A stretch of DNA of 64,000 nt from HGM04593 sp045644465 (GCA_045644465.1 JAZRGV010000062.1:27591-91590); one strand, 5' to 3'; shown: positions 34,342 to 43,985, numbered from the stretch's first letter. Numbers and translations: made by a program. The notes: a model not told the origin generated them from the sequence alone.

Positions 34342-36180
34342 ATGAAAAGAACATTTTTCATCTCTTTGGGGCTCGTTGTTGCTCTTTCGCTGTCATTTTT
34401 GAGTTGCGAAAAAAGACCTGTTTGCAGCGTCTCTCTGACAAATACTATTTCCGGTAGTGCTGCATTTGATGTTGATGGTGCAACAGAAAAAACAATGGAT
34501 TTTTACCAGGGCGATACCGTAAGAATTATTGCAACACCTAAAGAGGGTTGTGAATTTTCGGGTTGGTTCGAGGGTAAAGAAAAGACTCCTGTAAGTAGAG
34601 AGGCCAACTACACATTCGTTGCAGAAAGAAGCATCTCTTTGCTTGCTCGATTTGCAAAATCACCAGTCGTGGAAATAAGCAGCAATGCCAATGGTAGTGT
34701 AGCTTTCGCTGACTCTGACGAGAAATCAAAGGTAGTGAAGTCGGGCGCTCAGGTTACAGTAAAGGCTGTTCCCAACGCTAACTGCGAGTTTATTGCGTGG
34801 TATGCCGATGGTGAAAAAGTGAGTACTGATGCCGACTATACATTTAATGTATCAAAGAAAGTATCTTTGGAGGCTAAATTTATCAAGAGCCCTGTTGTAA
34901 AGGTTAGCAACAGCGAGAATGGTAACGCGTCTATTGATGGCTATTCAAATAGTTCTGTTATTGTTCCTACAGGTACTCGCCTCTCTGTTACCGCAGCTCC
35001 TGATGCTGATTGTGAATTCGAGGGATGGTTCTTGGGTAATGCCGAGACTCCGGTATGCAAGGATGTGAACTATGCATTTACTGCTTCAAAGAATATCACT
35101 TTGGTTGCTAAGTTCTATCCAAGCCCAATAGTTACAATAAGCACACCTAAGAATGGTAAGGTTGCTTTTGCAGATTCAGCCGACGATACAATGGTTGTAT
35201 TGAAAGATGCCGAGGCAACAGTTGTTGCAACTCCCGATAAGAACTATGAATTTGTTGGATGGTTTGTTGATGGCTCTACAACAGCTGTAAGCACAGAGGC
35301 TACATATACATTTGCTGTGGCCGAGGATGTTGCGTTGGTTGCCAAGTTTAACCCATGTCCTGTTGTATCAATAAGCAACAGCGAGAATGGTAAGGCTGCT
35401 ATTGCAAATACATCGGATAACTCAGTGATTGTATTCACAGGCACTGATGTTACAGTTACTGCAACACCCGAGAAAGGCTTTGAGCTTTACGGATGGTTTG
35501 CCGATGGTGCAGAGACTCCTGTCAGCAAGGAACTTACATATACATTCCCTGTAAACAAAAATGTTAAGTTGTATGCTGAATTCAGAAGAACATTGAATGG
35601 TCATGAGTATGTCGATTTGGGATTGCCAAGCGGCTTGAAGTGGGCGACATGCAATGTAGGTGCCGATGCTCCTGAGAATGCAGGTGGTTACTATGCATGG
35701 GGTGAGACAGAGGAGAAAGACGATTATAGCTGGAAAACATATAAGTACTATGATGACGTATATGCTACAGTAACAAAGTATTGCATCCACGAACGCTTTG
35801 GACTTGTTGACGGAGAGAAGACACTTGGTGCTGAAGATGACGTGGCTAATGTGAAATGGGGTGCTACATGGCGCATACCAACATACGAGGAGCAACAAGA
35901 ACTTTGCAATAAATGTACGTGGGAGTGGACAACTGTAAATGGTGTTTCGGGATACCAGGTAACAGGTCCTAACGGAAACAGTATCTTCTTGCCTGCAGGC
36001 GGTTATAAGAACGACGGTAATATATTTAATAAGGTATCTTGTGGTTATTACTGGTCAAGCTCAGTCTTGAAGAAAAGCTGCAACCGTGCCTACTATCTGC
36101 AGTTCAATAGCGAAGAATATACCAAGGGCGATTTCTCACGTCGCTATAGCGGCCGTAACATACGTCCGGTATTCGAATAA
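34342..36180 (+). CDS. Lipoprotein with five InlB B-type repeats and a C-terminal FISUMP domain
   Basis: 612 residues. Lipoprotein signal with cysteine 22 (SLSFLSCEK). Five repeats of 74-77 residues lie at about 28-104, 108-181, 184-258, 262-335 and 339-414. Each has the pattern VxISxxxNGxxAF..., VTVxATPxxxCEFxGWFxxG, then YTFxVxxxVxLxAKF, like divergent InlB B-repeats. Residues 420-612 form a FISUMP (Fibrobacter succinogenes paralogous) domain: YVDLGLPSGLKWATCNVG, WGETEEK, WRIPTYEE, YYWSSS and a final RNIRPVF. Likely a surface-exposed lipoprotein on a repeat stalk; the ligand is unknown. It has its own promoter and terminator. Confidence 0.85.
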   Translation: MKRTFFISLGLVVALSLSFLSCEKRPVCSVSLTNTISGSAAFDVDGATEKTMDFYQGDTVRIIATPKEGCEFSGWFEGKEKTPVSREANYTFVAERSISLLARFAKSPVVEISSNANGSVAFADSDEKSKVVKSGAQVTVKAVPNANCEFIAWYADGEKVSTDADYTFNVSKKVSLEAKFIKSPVVKVSNSENGNASIDGYSNSSVIVPTGTRLSVTAAPDADCEFEGWFLGNAETPVCKDVNYAFTASKNITLVAKFYPSPIVTISTPKNGKVAFADSADDTMVVLKDAEATVVATPDKNYEFVGWFVDGSTTAVSTEATYTFAVAEDVALVAKFNPCPVVSISNSENGKAAIANTSDNSVIVFTGTDVTVTATPEKGFELYGWFADGAETPVSKELTYTFPVNKNVKLYAEFRRTLNGHEYVDLGLPSGLKWATCNVGADAPENAGGYYAWGETEEKDDYSWKTYKYYDDVYATVTKYCIHERFGLVDGEKTLGAEDDVANVKWGATWRIPTYEEQQELCNKCTWEWTTVNGVSGYQVTGPNGNSIFLPAGGYKNDGNIFNKVSCGYYWSSSVLKKSCNRAYYLQFNSEEYTKGDFSRRYSGRNIRPVFE

Positions 36181-36198
36181 ATCTCTTATTAAAAGATT

Positions 36199-36244
36199 AT
36201 ATCAACAAAAAAGCCAACCTGATGGTTGGCTTTTTTGTTGATAT
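36199..36244 (+). terminator. Terminator of the InlB-repeat lipoprotein
   Basis: Perfect 21-bp arms around the loop TGAT; inner stem GCCAACC / GGTTGGC followed by TTTTTT. Confidence 0.92.
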
Positions 36245-36502
36245 CTGTATCTGTTGTAAGGATAATGCAAAAAGGATAATATGCAATATTGAAATAGAAG
36301 AATTTATTCTTTTTTACAAATTTGTACTTAAACAGTTTAATTGTTGCCAAACATTATAGTGTTGATAACTTTTGGTGTTATTTGTCCTTAATTCAGACTA
36401 CAATAAGACTACATGAGAAGAGTGAAAATAGAATTTATTCGGCTTTTTTGCACGAAAAGTCATTTCATGGCACGGCTATTAATGTGCTGTAAATAAATAA
36501 AA
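36245..36502. other. Intergenic, no gene seen
   Basis: AT-rich spacer between two terminators of convergent transcripts. I found no ORF, RNA gene or repeat here. Confidence 0.5.
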
Positions 36503-36530
36503 TCGGCGGTGAATTGAATTTCACCGCCGA
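36503..36530 (-). terminator. Terminator of the FKBP gene run
   Basis: Perfect 11-bp arms TCGGCGGTGAA / TTCACCGCCGA, followed on the minus strand by TTTTATTTATTT. Confidence 0.85.
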
Positions 36531-36575
36531 AAAAGGACACTCTTATGTGAACCTTACTTTTCTTATGCCGTTTAA

Positions 36576-37601
36576 TTATTTTCCGTTTACTTCGAGCAAC
36601 TCAATATCGAAACGGAGCGCAGCGTTAGGACCTATATCCTGGCCTGTGCCTCTCTCGCCGTATGCAAGTTCTGAAGGTATCCACAAGGTAATCTTACCGC
36701 CTTTGCCAATGAGCTTCATACCTTCGGTCCAACCTTTGATAACCTGGTTCAAACCGAATTCAATTGGGCTGTCTTTGCCTGCGTCATCAGGACGATAAGC
36801 CTTCAACATCTCTTGACGCTGTTTGGGCATATCGTTCCATATGTTTGAATCAAATACCTTGCCATAGCATGTTCTGCCGGTGTAGAGCACCTTCACCTTG
36901 TCGTCATCGTTTACAGCCTTGATAGAATCGCAGCCAGCTTCTCTAATAATATATACGATACCCGATTCTGTTACTTTTGCACCTTTTTTCTTAGCCATAG
37001 CAGCAAGCCACTCTTCAGATTCTTTCTTGCTCTGCTCTGGAATTGTAACGGTGTAGTAGGTCTGCATGAAGTTTGCAGCATCATTCTGCTCTATCTTGTT
37101 CTCGTTGTTACGCATATCTTCGATAGCAGCCAAAATCCATGTTGTCTCAAATGGCATACCAGACTCTGACAAACCGAAACCGATGTTTGCACCCAGGATT
37201 GCCGATGCAATGGCTTTCTCCTTTGCATCTGCAAAAACCTCTGTCATACCGGTAGAATCCTGCATTGCAGCCATTACTCGTTTGTTGATTTCAGGACCAA
37301 GATACTGCTGGCCAAGTTCGTTAATGTTCTCCTTGCTTATGGTAACACCTTCAACTTTTACCTGGTCTTTGCCAAGAGCTGTCTTTTCGAGGTTCTTTAC
37401 AATAGTGTTGTAATCGGCTTTAAGCTGTGGCATGATACCGTTAACAATGCTGTTACCAATGTTCTGGCCAATAACATAAGACAATGTGTCTATTTTGTTA
37501 TTGTTGCCTTTGGTTACTTTAGGCGCTTTGAGATAATCGTTGCATGACATTGCCATTATGGCGATTGCACATGCGAAAATTGATGTTAGTACTTTTTTCA
37601 T
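36576..37601 (-). CDS. FKBP-type peptidyl-prolyl isomerase lipoprotein
   Basis: 341 residues. Lipoprotein signal with cysteine near residue 20 (IAIMAMSCNDY), an N-terminal dimerisation-like region (DTLSYVIGQNIGNSIVNG), and a C-terminal FKBP domain from about 235 (VLYTGRTCYGKVFDSN, VIKGWTEGMKLIGKGGKITL, YGERGTG). It should act in the periplasm on proline isomerisation during folding of envelope proteins. The GlcNAc-kinase-like gene lies 10 bp upstream in the same direction. Confidence 0.9.
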   Translation of the reverse strand: MKKVLTSIFACAIAIMAMSCNDYLKAPKVTKGNNNKIDTLSYVIGQNIGNSIVNGIMPQLKADYNTIVKNLEKTALGKDQVKVEGVTISKENINELGQQYLGPEINKRVMAAMQDSTGMTEVFADAKEKAIASAILGANIGFGLSESGMPFETTWILAAIEDMRNNENKIEQNDAANFMQTYYTVTIPEQSKKESEEWLAAMAKKKGAKVTESGIVYIIREAGCDSIKAVNDDDKVKVLYTGRTCYGKVFDSNIWNDMPKQRQEMLKAYRPDDAGKDSPIEFGLNQVIKGWTEGMKLIGKGGKITLWIPSELAYGERGTGQDIGPNAALRFDIELLEVNGK

Positions 37602-37611
37602 AATATAAAAT

Positions 37612-38451
37612 TTAATTTGTTTTGTGATATTCTATGAGTCCTGCCATTGGGCTTTCAACAATGTTTCCAACCGACAAACCAAGGCTCTCGGCTGTCTCCT
37701 TTATTTCTGTTGCAAAATGTACTCCTACGCCACCTATGATATGAATTGGCAACCATGAACGACGATATATCATGGTGTTGCGCTGGAAGAATTGTGTGAA
37801 GCAGTGTTTCAACAAACTCTGTATCTCTGGGTTTTCCTTATTTTCATAAAGGAAAGGTGTGAGGCTTGCTAACCAACGGTTGGGAAGTGGGGTGTGGTAA
37901 ACTCTCTCAAGGATTGTTGGCACATCGAGGTTATATCTAGTAAGGAACTTTTGGCGAAGGGTGTTTGAGAACTGCTTTTTTATGCAGTCGCTCACAAGTT
38001 GACGACCAAGATGTGCTCCACTGCCTTCATCACCTAAAATATATCCCAATGATGGTGTGTTGTCAATAATCTTCTCACCGTCGAATAGACATGAATTGGA
38101 ACCTGTGCCAAGGATGCATGCGATGCCTTCTTCGTGTCCGCATAGGGCACGTGCCGCAGCAAGAAGGTCGCTGTGTATATGTATATCTCTTGTAACGAAA
38201 TATTGCTCAAGGGCTTTCTTCATGCGATTATCCGCAATTTCGTATGCGCAACCGGCGCCATAGAAATATATTGTCGTGGGAGCATCGGGGGCAATCTTGC
38301 CGTCTAACTCGGTGCTGATTACCTTGTATATATCCTCTGCGCTCTGTTGGGTGGGGTTGAGGCCTTGTGTACCGGTTCTGAATACAATGCCGTTCCCGTC
38401 GTGTAAAACCCAATCGGTCTTTGTTGAACCACTATCTGCTATCAGTATCAT
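37612..38451 (-). CDS. BadF/BadG-type ATPase, GlcNAc kinase-like
   Basis: 279 residues with the ASKHA fold: phosphate-1 loop ADSGSTKTDWVL at the N-terminus, ILGTGSNSCLFDG in the middle, GYILGDEGSGAHLGRQL, and an adenosine-type motif IIGGVGVHFA near the end. This matches the N-acetylglucosamine kinase branch common in Bacteroidota. Placed between an AmpG-like permease and an FKBP, it probably phosphorylates an amino sugar recovered from peptidoglycan; the exact sugar is inference. Confidence 0.82.
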   Translation of the reverse strand: MILIADSGSTKTDWVLHDGNGIVFRTGTQGLNPTQQSAEDIYKVISTELDGKIAPDAPTTIYFYGAGCAYEIADNRMKKALEQYFVTRDIHIHSDLLAAARALCGHEEGIACILGTGSNSCLFDGEKIIDNTPSLGYILGDEGSGAHLGRQLVSDCIKKQFSNTLRQKFLTRYNLDVPTILERVYHTPLPNRWLASLTPFLYENKENPEIQSLLKHCFTQFFQRNTMIYRRSWLPIHIIGGVGVHFATEIKETAESLGLSVGNIVESPMAGLIEYHKTN

Positions 38452-38493
38452 TTATCTAAAAATCAAATATTTGGTAAAGATACTCTAAAAAAT

Positions 38494-39759
38494 CTATTTC
38501 TTGCCAAATTGAGTGTCAATTTTTATTAAAGAAGATACCGCAAATGTTATAATGGTACATAACATTACCCAAATGAAGAAATGTTCATATCCCAGCCACT
38601 CCTGAATTTTGCCTGAAATCATACCTGGCAGCATCATTCCAAGCGACATAAATGCTGTTGATATTGCAAAGTGCGCTGTAGGATATTTGCCTTGCGCAAA
38701 ATATATCATGTAAAGGGTGTATGCTGTAAAACCAAAGCCATATCCTAACTGCTCTATAAAAATACAACTGCTTATGATGGCGATGTCATCGGGCAGGGTC
38801 ATGCTCATATATACATAGACAATGTCGGGTAGTGATATTGCCACAACCATTGGCCATAACCAATATTTTAGCCCCTTTTTGGAAATGCATATTCCACCGG
38901 CTATACCGCCTGCTATAAGTCCAATTATTCCAACAACACCATTAACAAAACCTATGTCGCCAAGGCTTAAAGCCAATCCGCCGGCTTCGGCGTTGTCCAT
39001 AAGGAATAATTTGCCAATCTTTCCCAGTTGCGCTTCGGGGAATCTGAATAACAGCAGGAATAGGATGGTGCTGGCGATACCTGGTTTTGTGAAGTAACTT
39101 CTTATTATATCGCCGAAACTGCTGAATATCCCGGAAATGCTCTTCACTTCACGTGAGATGTCGTTTTGGGGTTTTGGAAGGGATTTGTTGTGATATAGGA
39201 ATAGGACTACCATTATTATGGCTGTTGTGATGAATGTAGCGCTCCATGCAAGGCTTTTGTTTCCAAAATAATGCCCCATTCTGTTGGCCAACATTACAAG
39301 AATACCCGAACTAAAGACTGTGGCTATTCGGTAAAAGGTGTTTCGTATGCCCGAAAAGAATGATTGTTTCTCTTGAGTGAGTCCCAAAATGTAAAATCCG
39401 TCAAGTGCGATGTCGTGAGTGGATGATACAAACGCTCCCACCATGAATGCACATAGTGTAAGTGGCAGGAAATTGTCCGAAGGTATTGAGATGGCTATGA
39501 CTGTAAAACAGATTGCTAGTGCTATCTGTGAGTACAATGTCCATTTGTGGCGTGTGCCAATCATCTCAACAAATGGGCTCCATAGTGGTTTGATGGTCCA
39601 AGGAATGAGTAAAATGCTTGTGTATAGGGCGATGCTTGTATTGCTTATACCCATATCCTTGTACATTATATCGGAAATAGATGTTATTGCATGGTATGGG
39701 AGTCCTGAAGCGAAATAAAGTGTCGGGATCCAAAGCCATGCGTTGCTGTTCTTTGGCAT
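38494..39759 (-). CDS. MFS transporter, AmpG-like
   Basis: 421 residues with twelve hydrophobic segments. The start (WLWIPTLYFASGLPYHAITS) and the conserved loops (WTIKPLWSPFVE, SSTHDIALDGFYI) are those of the AmpG / SLC33-like branch that imports muropeptides or similar substrates. Next gene in the same direction is an amino-sugar kinase, which supports a role in cell-wall sugar salvage. Its -7 box (TAACTTCG, minus strand 39778-39785) touches the gdhA terminator. Confidence 0.82.
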   Translation of the reverse strand: MPKNSNAWLWIPTLYFASGLPYHAITSISDIMYKDMGISNTSIALYTSILLIPWTIKPLWSPFVEMIGTRHKWTLYSQIALAICFTVIAISIPSDNFLPLTLCAFMVGAFVSSTHDIALDGFYILGLTQEKQSFFSGIRNTFYRIATVFSSGILVMLANRMGHYFGNKSLAWSATFITTAIIMVVLFLYHNKSLPKPQNDISREVKSISGIFSSFGDIIRSYFTKPGIASTILFLLLFRFPEAQLGKIGKLFLMDNAEAGGLALSLGDIGFVNGVVGIIGLIAGGIAGGICISKKGLKYWLWPMVVAISLPDIVYVYMSMTLPDDIAIISSCIFIEQLGYGFGFTAYTLYMIYFAQGKYPTAHFAISTAFMSLGMMLPGMISGKIQEWLGYEHFFIWVMLCTIITFAVSSLIKIDTQFGKK

Positions 39760-39784
39760 ACTTCTGTGTTTATTTTGCGAAGTT

Positions 39785-39839
39785 AAGTATAAAAAAGGAA
39801 AAACCTCACAGCTCGCGAGGTTTTTCCTTTTTTATACTT
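39785..39839. terminator. gdhA terminator with 23-bp arms
   Basis: Arms AAGTATAAAAAAGGAAAAACCTC and complement, 9-nt loop, with T-rich sides in both directions. It follows the gdhA stop on the minus strand and abuts the -7 box of the transporter gene. Confidence 0.85.
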
Positions 39840-39854
39840 TTTATATTACGTTTT

Positions 39855-41189
39855 TTATACTATGCCTTGAGCCATCATAGCTTTTGCAACCTTCAGGAAG
39901 CCGGCAACGTTGGCACCCTTGACGTAGTCGATATATCCATCTTCGCATTTGCCATATTTTACGCATGCACAGTGGATGTTGTGCATAATTTCGTGCAACA
40001 TCTGGTCAACTTTTTCGCTGCTCCAATTGATTTTGCCTGAGTTCTGGCTCATTTCAAGGCCTGATACCGATACGCCACCTGCATTTGATGCCTTACCAGG
40101 TGCATATAGTATCTTTGCAGCCTGGAATGTGTGGATAGCTTCGGGGGTTGAAGGCATGTTTGCTCCCTCTGATACAGCGATAACTCCGTTTGCTACAAGT
40201 GCTTTGGCGTCATCTCCGTTAATTTCGTTCTGTGTTGCAGAAGGTAATGCTATATCGCCCTTCTCGCACCATGGACGTGCGTTCTCAACGTATTTGCAAC
40301 CGTATTTGTCGGCATACTCCTTGATGCGTCCGCGACGAACGTTCTTCAACTCCATTATAAAGTCGAGTTTTTCGCGGTCTATACCATCCGGGTCATATAT
40401 GTAACCATTGGAGTCGCTCATTGTTACAGGTTTGCCACCGAGTTGTATAATCTTTTCTACTGTATATTGTGCAACGTTTCCTGAACCTGAAACAAGGCAT
40501 ACCTTGCCGGTGATGTCAAGGCCACGTGTCTTAAGCATCTCCTGTAAGAAATAGATGTTTCCGTAGCCTGTGGCTTCGGGGCGAATTAATGAACCACCGA
40601 ATTCCAAACCTTTGCCTGTGAAAACGCCATTGAATTCGCGAGTAAGCTTTTTGTACATGCCGAACATGTAACCGACCTCACGGCCGCCAACTCCGATATC
40701 GCCGGCCGGAACATCCATTTCGGGGCCAATATGACGCCAAAGCTCGGTGATGAAGGCCTGACAGAAACGCATAACCTCTCGGTCGCTCTTGCCTTTGGGG
40801 TCAAAATCGGAACCACCTTTTGCACCACCCATCGGGAGTGTTGTTAGAGAGTTCTTGAATGTCTGCTCAAAAGCAAGGTATTTAAGTAGGCCTACATTTA
40901 CTGAAGGATGGAAACGGATGCCACCTTTGTAAGGTCCAATAGCGTTGTTGTGTTGTATGCGGTAACCGGTGTTAACCTGTACATTACCATTATCATCGAT
41001 CCATGTTACGCGGAAAGTAAAGATGCGGTCGGGGATACATAATCTTTCAATAAGATTGTTTGCCTCGAATTCTGGGTGCTTGTTGTATTCCTCTTCAATA
41101 GAGTGGAGCACCTCTTCTACAGCCTGAAAATATTCGGGCTCGTTTGGAAATCTTTTCTTTAGGTTTTCGAGTGTGGTTTCTACTTTCAT
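39855..41189 (-). CDS. gdhA: NADP-type glutamate dehydrogenase
   Basis: Interconverts 2-oxoglutarate plus ammonia and glutamate. 444 residues, the length of hexameric bacterial enzymes. Landmarks: GPYKGGIRFHPSVN, the catalytic lysine region LPMGGAKGGSDFDPKG, DIGVGGREVGYMFG, the Rossmann region CLVSGSGNVAQYTVEK, and a C-terminal KASNAGGVSVSGLEMSQN. Monocistronic: own -7 box at 41249 and terminator at 39785. Confidence 0.96.
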   Translation of the reverse strand: MKVETTLENLKKRFPNEPEYFQAVEEVLHSIEEEYNKHPEFEANNLIERLCIPDRIFTFRVTWIDDNGNVQVNTGYRIQHNNAIGPYKGGIRFHPSVNVGLLKYLAFEQTFKNSLTTLPMGGAKGGSDFDPKGKSDREVMRFCQAFITELWRHIGPEMDVPAGDIGVGGREVGYMFGMYKKLTREFNGVFTGKGLEFGGSLIRPEATGYGNIYFLQEMLKTRGLDITGKVCLVSGSGNVAQYTVEKIIQLGGKPVTMSDSNGYIYDPDGIDREKLDFIMELKNVRRGRIKEYADKYGCKYVENARPWCEKGDIALPSATQNEINGDDAKALVANGVIAVSEGANMPSTPEAIHTFQAAKILYAPGKASNAGGVSVSGLEMSQNSGKINWSSEKVDQMLHEIMHNIHCACVKYGKCEDGYIDYVKGANVAGFLKVAKAMMAQGIV

Positions 41190-41248
41190 ATTATGTGAAT
41201 TTATTTATTTTCGTCGTCTGTGATAAATACTCTTTTTTTTATCGAACG

Positions 41249-41256
41249 CAAAAGTA
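41249..41256 (-). promoter_or_regulatory. -7 box of gdhA
   Basis: TACTTTTG on the minus strand matches TAnnTTTG, 59 bp before the ATG. No TTG at the expected spacing. Confidence 0.5.
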
Positions 41257-41474
41257 ATATTTTGGTTTTGAAAAATGAAGAAATGTAAGCGTTTTTTTTG
41301 ATATAAAAGAAAAAAGTTTGTTTTTTCGTCTTGATGTTTGACAAAAAGATTTTACAATTTCTTGAAGCATTGCTTTTTGTACTGAACTTGTCCTTTTTGA
41401 TGTCTATTGGTTCGTAAAATGTTACAAAATCGTAAAAATAATAGTTATTATTTTAAATTTCAATTTGGTTGAAT

Positions 41475-41482
41475 TAATTTTG
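41475..41482 (+). promoter_or_regulatory. -7 box of the PCMD/GEVED surface protein
   Basis: TAATTTTG matches TAnnTTTG, about 95 bp before the ATG at 41578. The rest of the 388-bp spacer between gdhA and this gene shows nothing further I can support. Confidence 0.5.
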
Positions 41483-41577
41483 CATCCGAAAATGCGGACT
41501 ATGTATTTTTAAGAGGATGCGCCTTGTGTTTGGTGTAATCCTATTGCAACTGGATATTAATTATAAATCATATTATT

Positions 41578-43929
41578 ATGAGGAAAATTTTTACTCTTTT
41601 ATTTTTAGTTTCATTTGCGTTTGCACAAGCGCAATATTACATTCCAAACTCGGGCTTCGAGAATTGGAAAGGTAGTTGTGGTAGCACATACCAGTCGTCG
41701 GACGGTTCTTTGGGTGGTGGAAGTAGAGCGTTAGGTATGCGTCAGCGTCCCGGTGATGAGCCTGCAGATTGGGAAGGCTCAAGTGTTAACCAGAAGGTTT
41801 CTATGGAAAAAAAGGAGACACTTATTGAAGCTTCATCATGTAATGGCAAAGCTGTCAAGATGATTAATAAGGATGTCAAGGTTATGGGAATAGGTGCTAC
41901 AGCTCCCGGTTTTATAAGCTTTGCAACACCTTGGGTATATGCTATTTCAAAAGTAGCTAATTGTGACGGTGGAGTATATGGCTATAAGGAGTTGAAAGGT
42001 CGCCCAGATGCAATCAAGGGTATGTTCAACCGTAGCGGCGGAACCGGTGAGTTAGCTCATATCATTGTTTATACTTGGACTGGTACATATAAGCAGAATA
42101 TCAAGTCTTCGGCTTCAAATGATACAAAAGATGATACAGACCGTGCTATCATGAATGATGATGCGGATAATGTGATACAGCGCGGTAAGCGTATTGCAAG
42201 TTGTGACTACTCTTTTGCTTCAACAAATGGTTGGGAAGAGATTGTAGTGCCTTTGAACTATAACTATGACGAGGCACCAGAAAAGATGAATGTGATTCTT
42301 TCGAGTGGTGATTATTGGACTCGTGGCAATATAAAACATGGTAGCGTGCTAGAGGCTGATGATGTTCAGTTCTTGTATTATTCGGAACTTGCTTCGTTGA
42401 AGTTCAATGGTAAAAACTATTTTTCAAAGGGCAAGACCTCGTATTCAATTCCTGCTGCTTACGATGAAAGCAAATTGGAGGTTAAATCAAATGGTAAGGG
42501 TGCTAAAATTGAGAAAAGTTTCGAGGCTACATCAAACACTTTGACTATTACAATCAAGGGTGATGACTTCTCTGTGAACAGCGGTAACAAGCATGTCTAT
42601 ACAGTGGTTTTTGATGAGAATTCCGGTGTTGTTGAGCCTGAAGGTCCACAGGAGCTCGGTGAAAGATTGTATAACCTTGCCGATGCTGATGCCGATAAAA
42701 CTTACGTTCTTTACAACGAACACTTTACTACATATGCCATATATGAAGAAGGACATGGTGACAAGGTTTGGGTAGCAGGTATGAGAGGTGATAGCGGTCA
42801 CTCTTTGAGTAATGCTGCTTATTCTAATGCGGTTGATATTACATCGGAAAATGCTTGCTGGCAGGTAATTAAGGATGGCGACAAGTATCAGCTATATAAT
42901 GTGGGTGCAGAAATGTATTTGAATACTCCACAATATGAGTATAATGATGATTTGAAATATTGTTCATTCTCGTCAACACCAGTGTCGTTGTCGGTTGCAG
43001 AACTAAGTGGCGGTATGTTCGCATTCAATGCTAATCCTGGTCATGCTAATGCAAATTTGGGATATATGTGTGCGGCTCCTCAGTTGGATGCTCCTCTCTC
43101 TGTTTGGAGTAGCGATGATGCCGGTGCTGCTTGGGTGCTTATAGAGAATCCTAATGTAACATTTGGCGAGGTAGTAGAGCCCGGACAGCCCGATTGGGGA
43201 GGGAATGTTGATTATACTCCTGCATTTACCGGTACTAAAACTTCGCAATTTACAGATCGTTATATAAGAACCATAGCTTTGACAAGCCCTGAGTATATGG
43301 GTGAATCGGCTAATATGTTGTCTGTTGATAATTCAGGCCGTTTGTGTTACAACGATTATACCGAAACAGTTACAATGAAGGCTGCAGCCGGCGAGGAGGT
43401 GATACTCAATGTTAGTATAGGTGAGGCTTCTTGGATACATTCTTATGTGTATATTGATGTTGATGAGGATGGCTTTACAGCGGGTATCGATGGCGATGGA
43501 TATACTCCTACCGGTGATCTTATGAGTTATTCATTCTATAACAATAATGGCAATGATGATTCTCGTGGCTGTAATAGTGTAGGTGCTACATTTACAGGTA
43601 ACGACCGTAGCACAGTTGCATTGCCGGCATTTGTGATGCCGACAGAGTCGGGTGTATATCGCATGCGTGTAAAGATTGACTGGTGTAATATTGATCCTAA
43701 TGGTGACAATGACGGTAAGTTCGGCGACTTTATGGCGAATGGCGGTCAGATTGTTGACTTCATGGTTGAAGTTGTTGGCGATGATACAGATATTGACGAG
43801 ATTGAGGCCGAGGAAGAGGTAAGTCCTGTATTTGAGGGTATATATGATTTGCAAGGTCGCAAGCTTGAGGAGATAACAAAGACCGGTATCTATATTGTGA
43901 ACGGTAAAAAGATGTTTATTAAGAAATAA
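41578..43929 (+). CDS. Secreted surface protein with PCMD-like and GEVED-like domains
   Basis: 783 residues with a signal peptide (IFTLLFLVSFAFAQAQ). Residues 20-345 fit the PCMD (putative carbohydrate metabolism) layout: YYIPNSGFENWKG, then VYAISKVANCDGG, GWEEIVVPLNY and a terminal TITIKGDDFSVNSGNKHVYT. A middle beta region (about 360-510) looks trefoil-like. Residues about 545-730 resemble GEVED domains (SYVYIDVDEDGFTAGIDGDG, YRMRVKIDW). The tail YDLQGRKLEEITKTGIYIVN and the final KKMFIKK match the tail of the BspA-like protein. Probably exported to the surface and carbohydrate-directed; the ligand is unknown. Confidence 0.75.
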   Translation: MRKIFTLLFLVSFAFAQAQYYIPNSGFENWKGSCGSTYQSSDGSLGGGSRALGMRQRPGDEPADWEGSSVNQKVSMEKKETLIEASSCNGKAVKMINKDVKVMGIGATAPGFISFATPWVYAISKVANCDGGVYGYKELKGRPDAIKGMFNRSGGTGELAHIIVYTWTGTYKQNIKSSASNDTKDDTDRAIMNDDADNVIQRGKRIASCDYSFASTNGWEEIVVPLNYNYDEAPEKMNVILSSGDYWTRGNIKHGSVLEADDVQFLYYSELASLKFNGKNYFSKGKTSYSIPAAYDESKLEVKSNGKGAKIEKSFEATSNTLTITIKGDDFSVNSGNKHVYTVVFDENSGVVEPEGPQELGERLYNLADADADKTYVLYNEHFTTYAIYEEGHGDKVWVAGMRGDSGHSLSNAAYSNAVDITSENACWQVIKDGDKYQLYNVGAEMYLNTPQYEYNDDLKYCSFSSTPVSLSVAELSGGMFAFNANPGHANANLGYMCAAPQLDAPLSVWSSDDAGAAWVLIENPNVTFGEVVEPGQPDWGGNVDYTPAFTGTKTSQFTDRYIRTIALTSPEYMGESANMLSVDNSGRLCYNDYTETVTMKAAAGEEVILNVSIGEASWIHSYVYIDVDEDGFTAGIDGDGYTPTGDLMSYSFYNNNGNDDSRGCNSVGATFTGNDRSTVALPAFVMPTESGVYRMRVKIDWCNIDPNGDNDGKFGDFMANGGQIVDFMVEVVGDDTDIDEIEAEEEVSPVFEGIYDLQGRKLEEITKTGIYIVNGKKMFIKK

Positions 43930-43945
43930 AAATCTTCATAAGTAG

Positions 43946-43985
43946 AAAAGCGGGTGTGTCGAACAATTGATGCACCCGCTTTTTG
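43946..43985 (+). terminator. Terminator of the PCMD/GEVED gene
   Basis: Perfect 11-bp arms AAAAGCGGGTG / CACCCGCTTTT with a 16-nt loop and terminal Ts. Confidence 0.85.

Noticed and set aside
34420..35590. Repeated 228-bp units considered as CRISPR or satellite
   Set aside because: Units are in frame, protein-coding InlB-type repeats; lengths are far outside CRISPR range.
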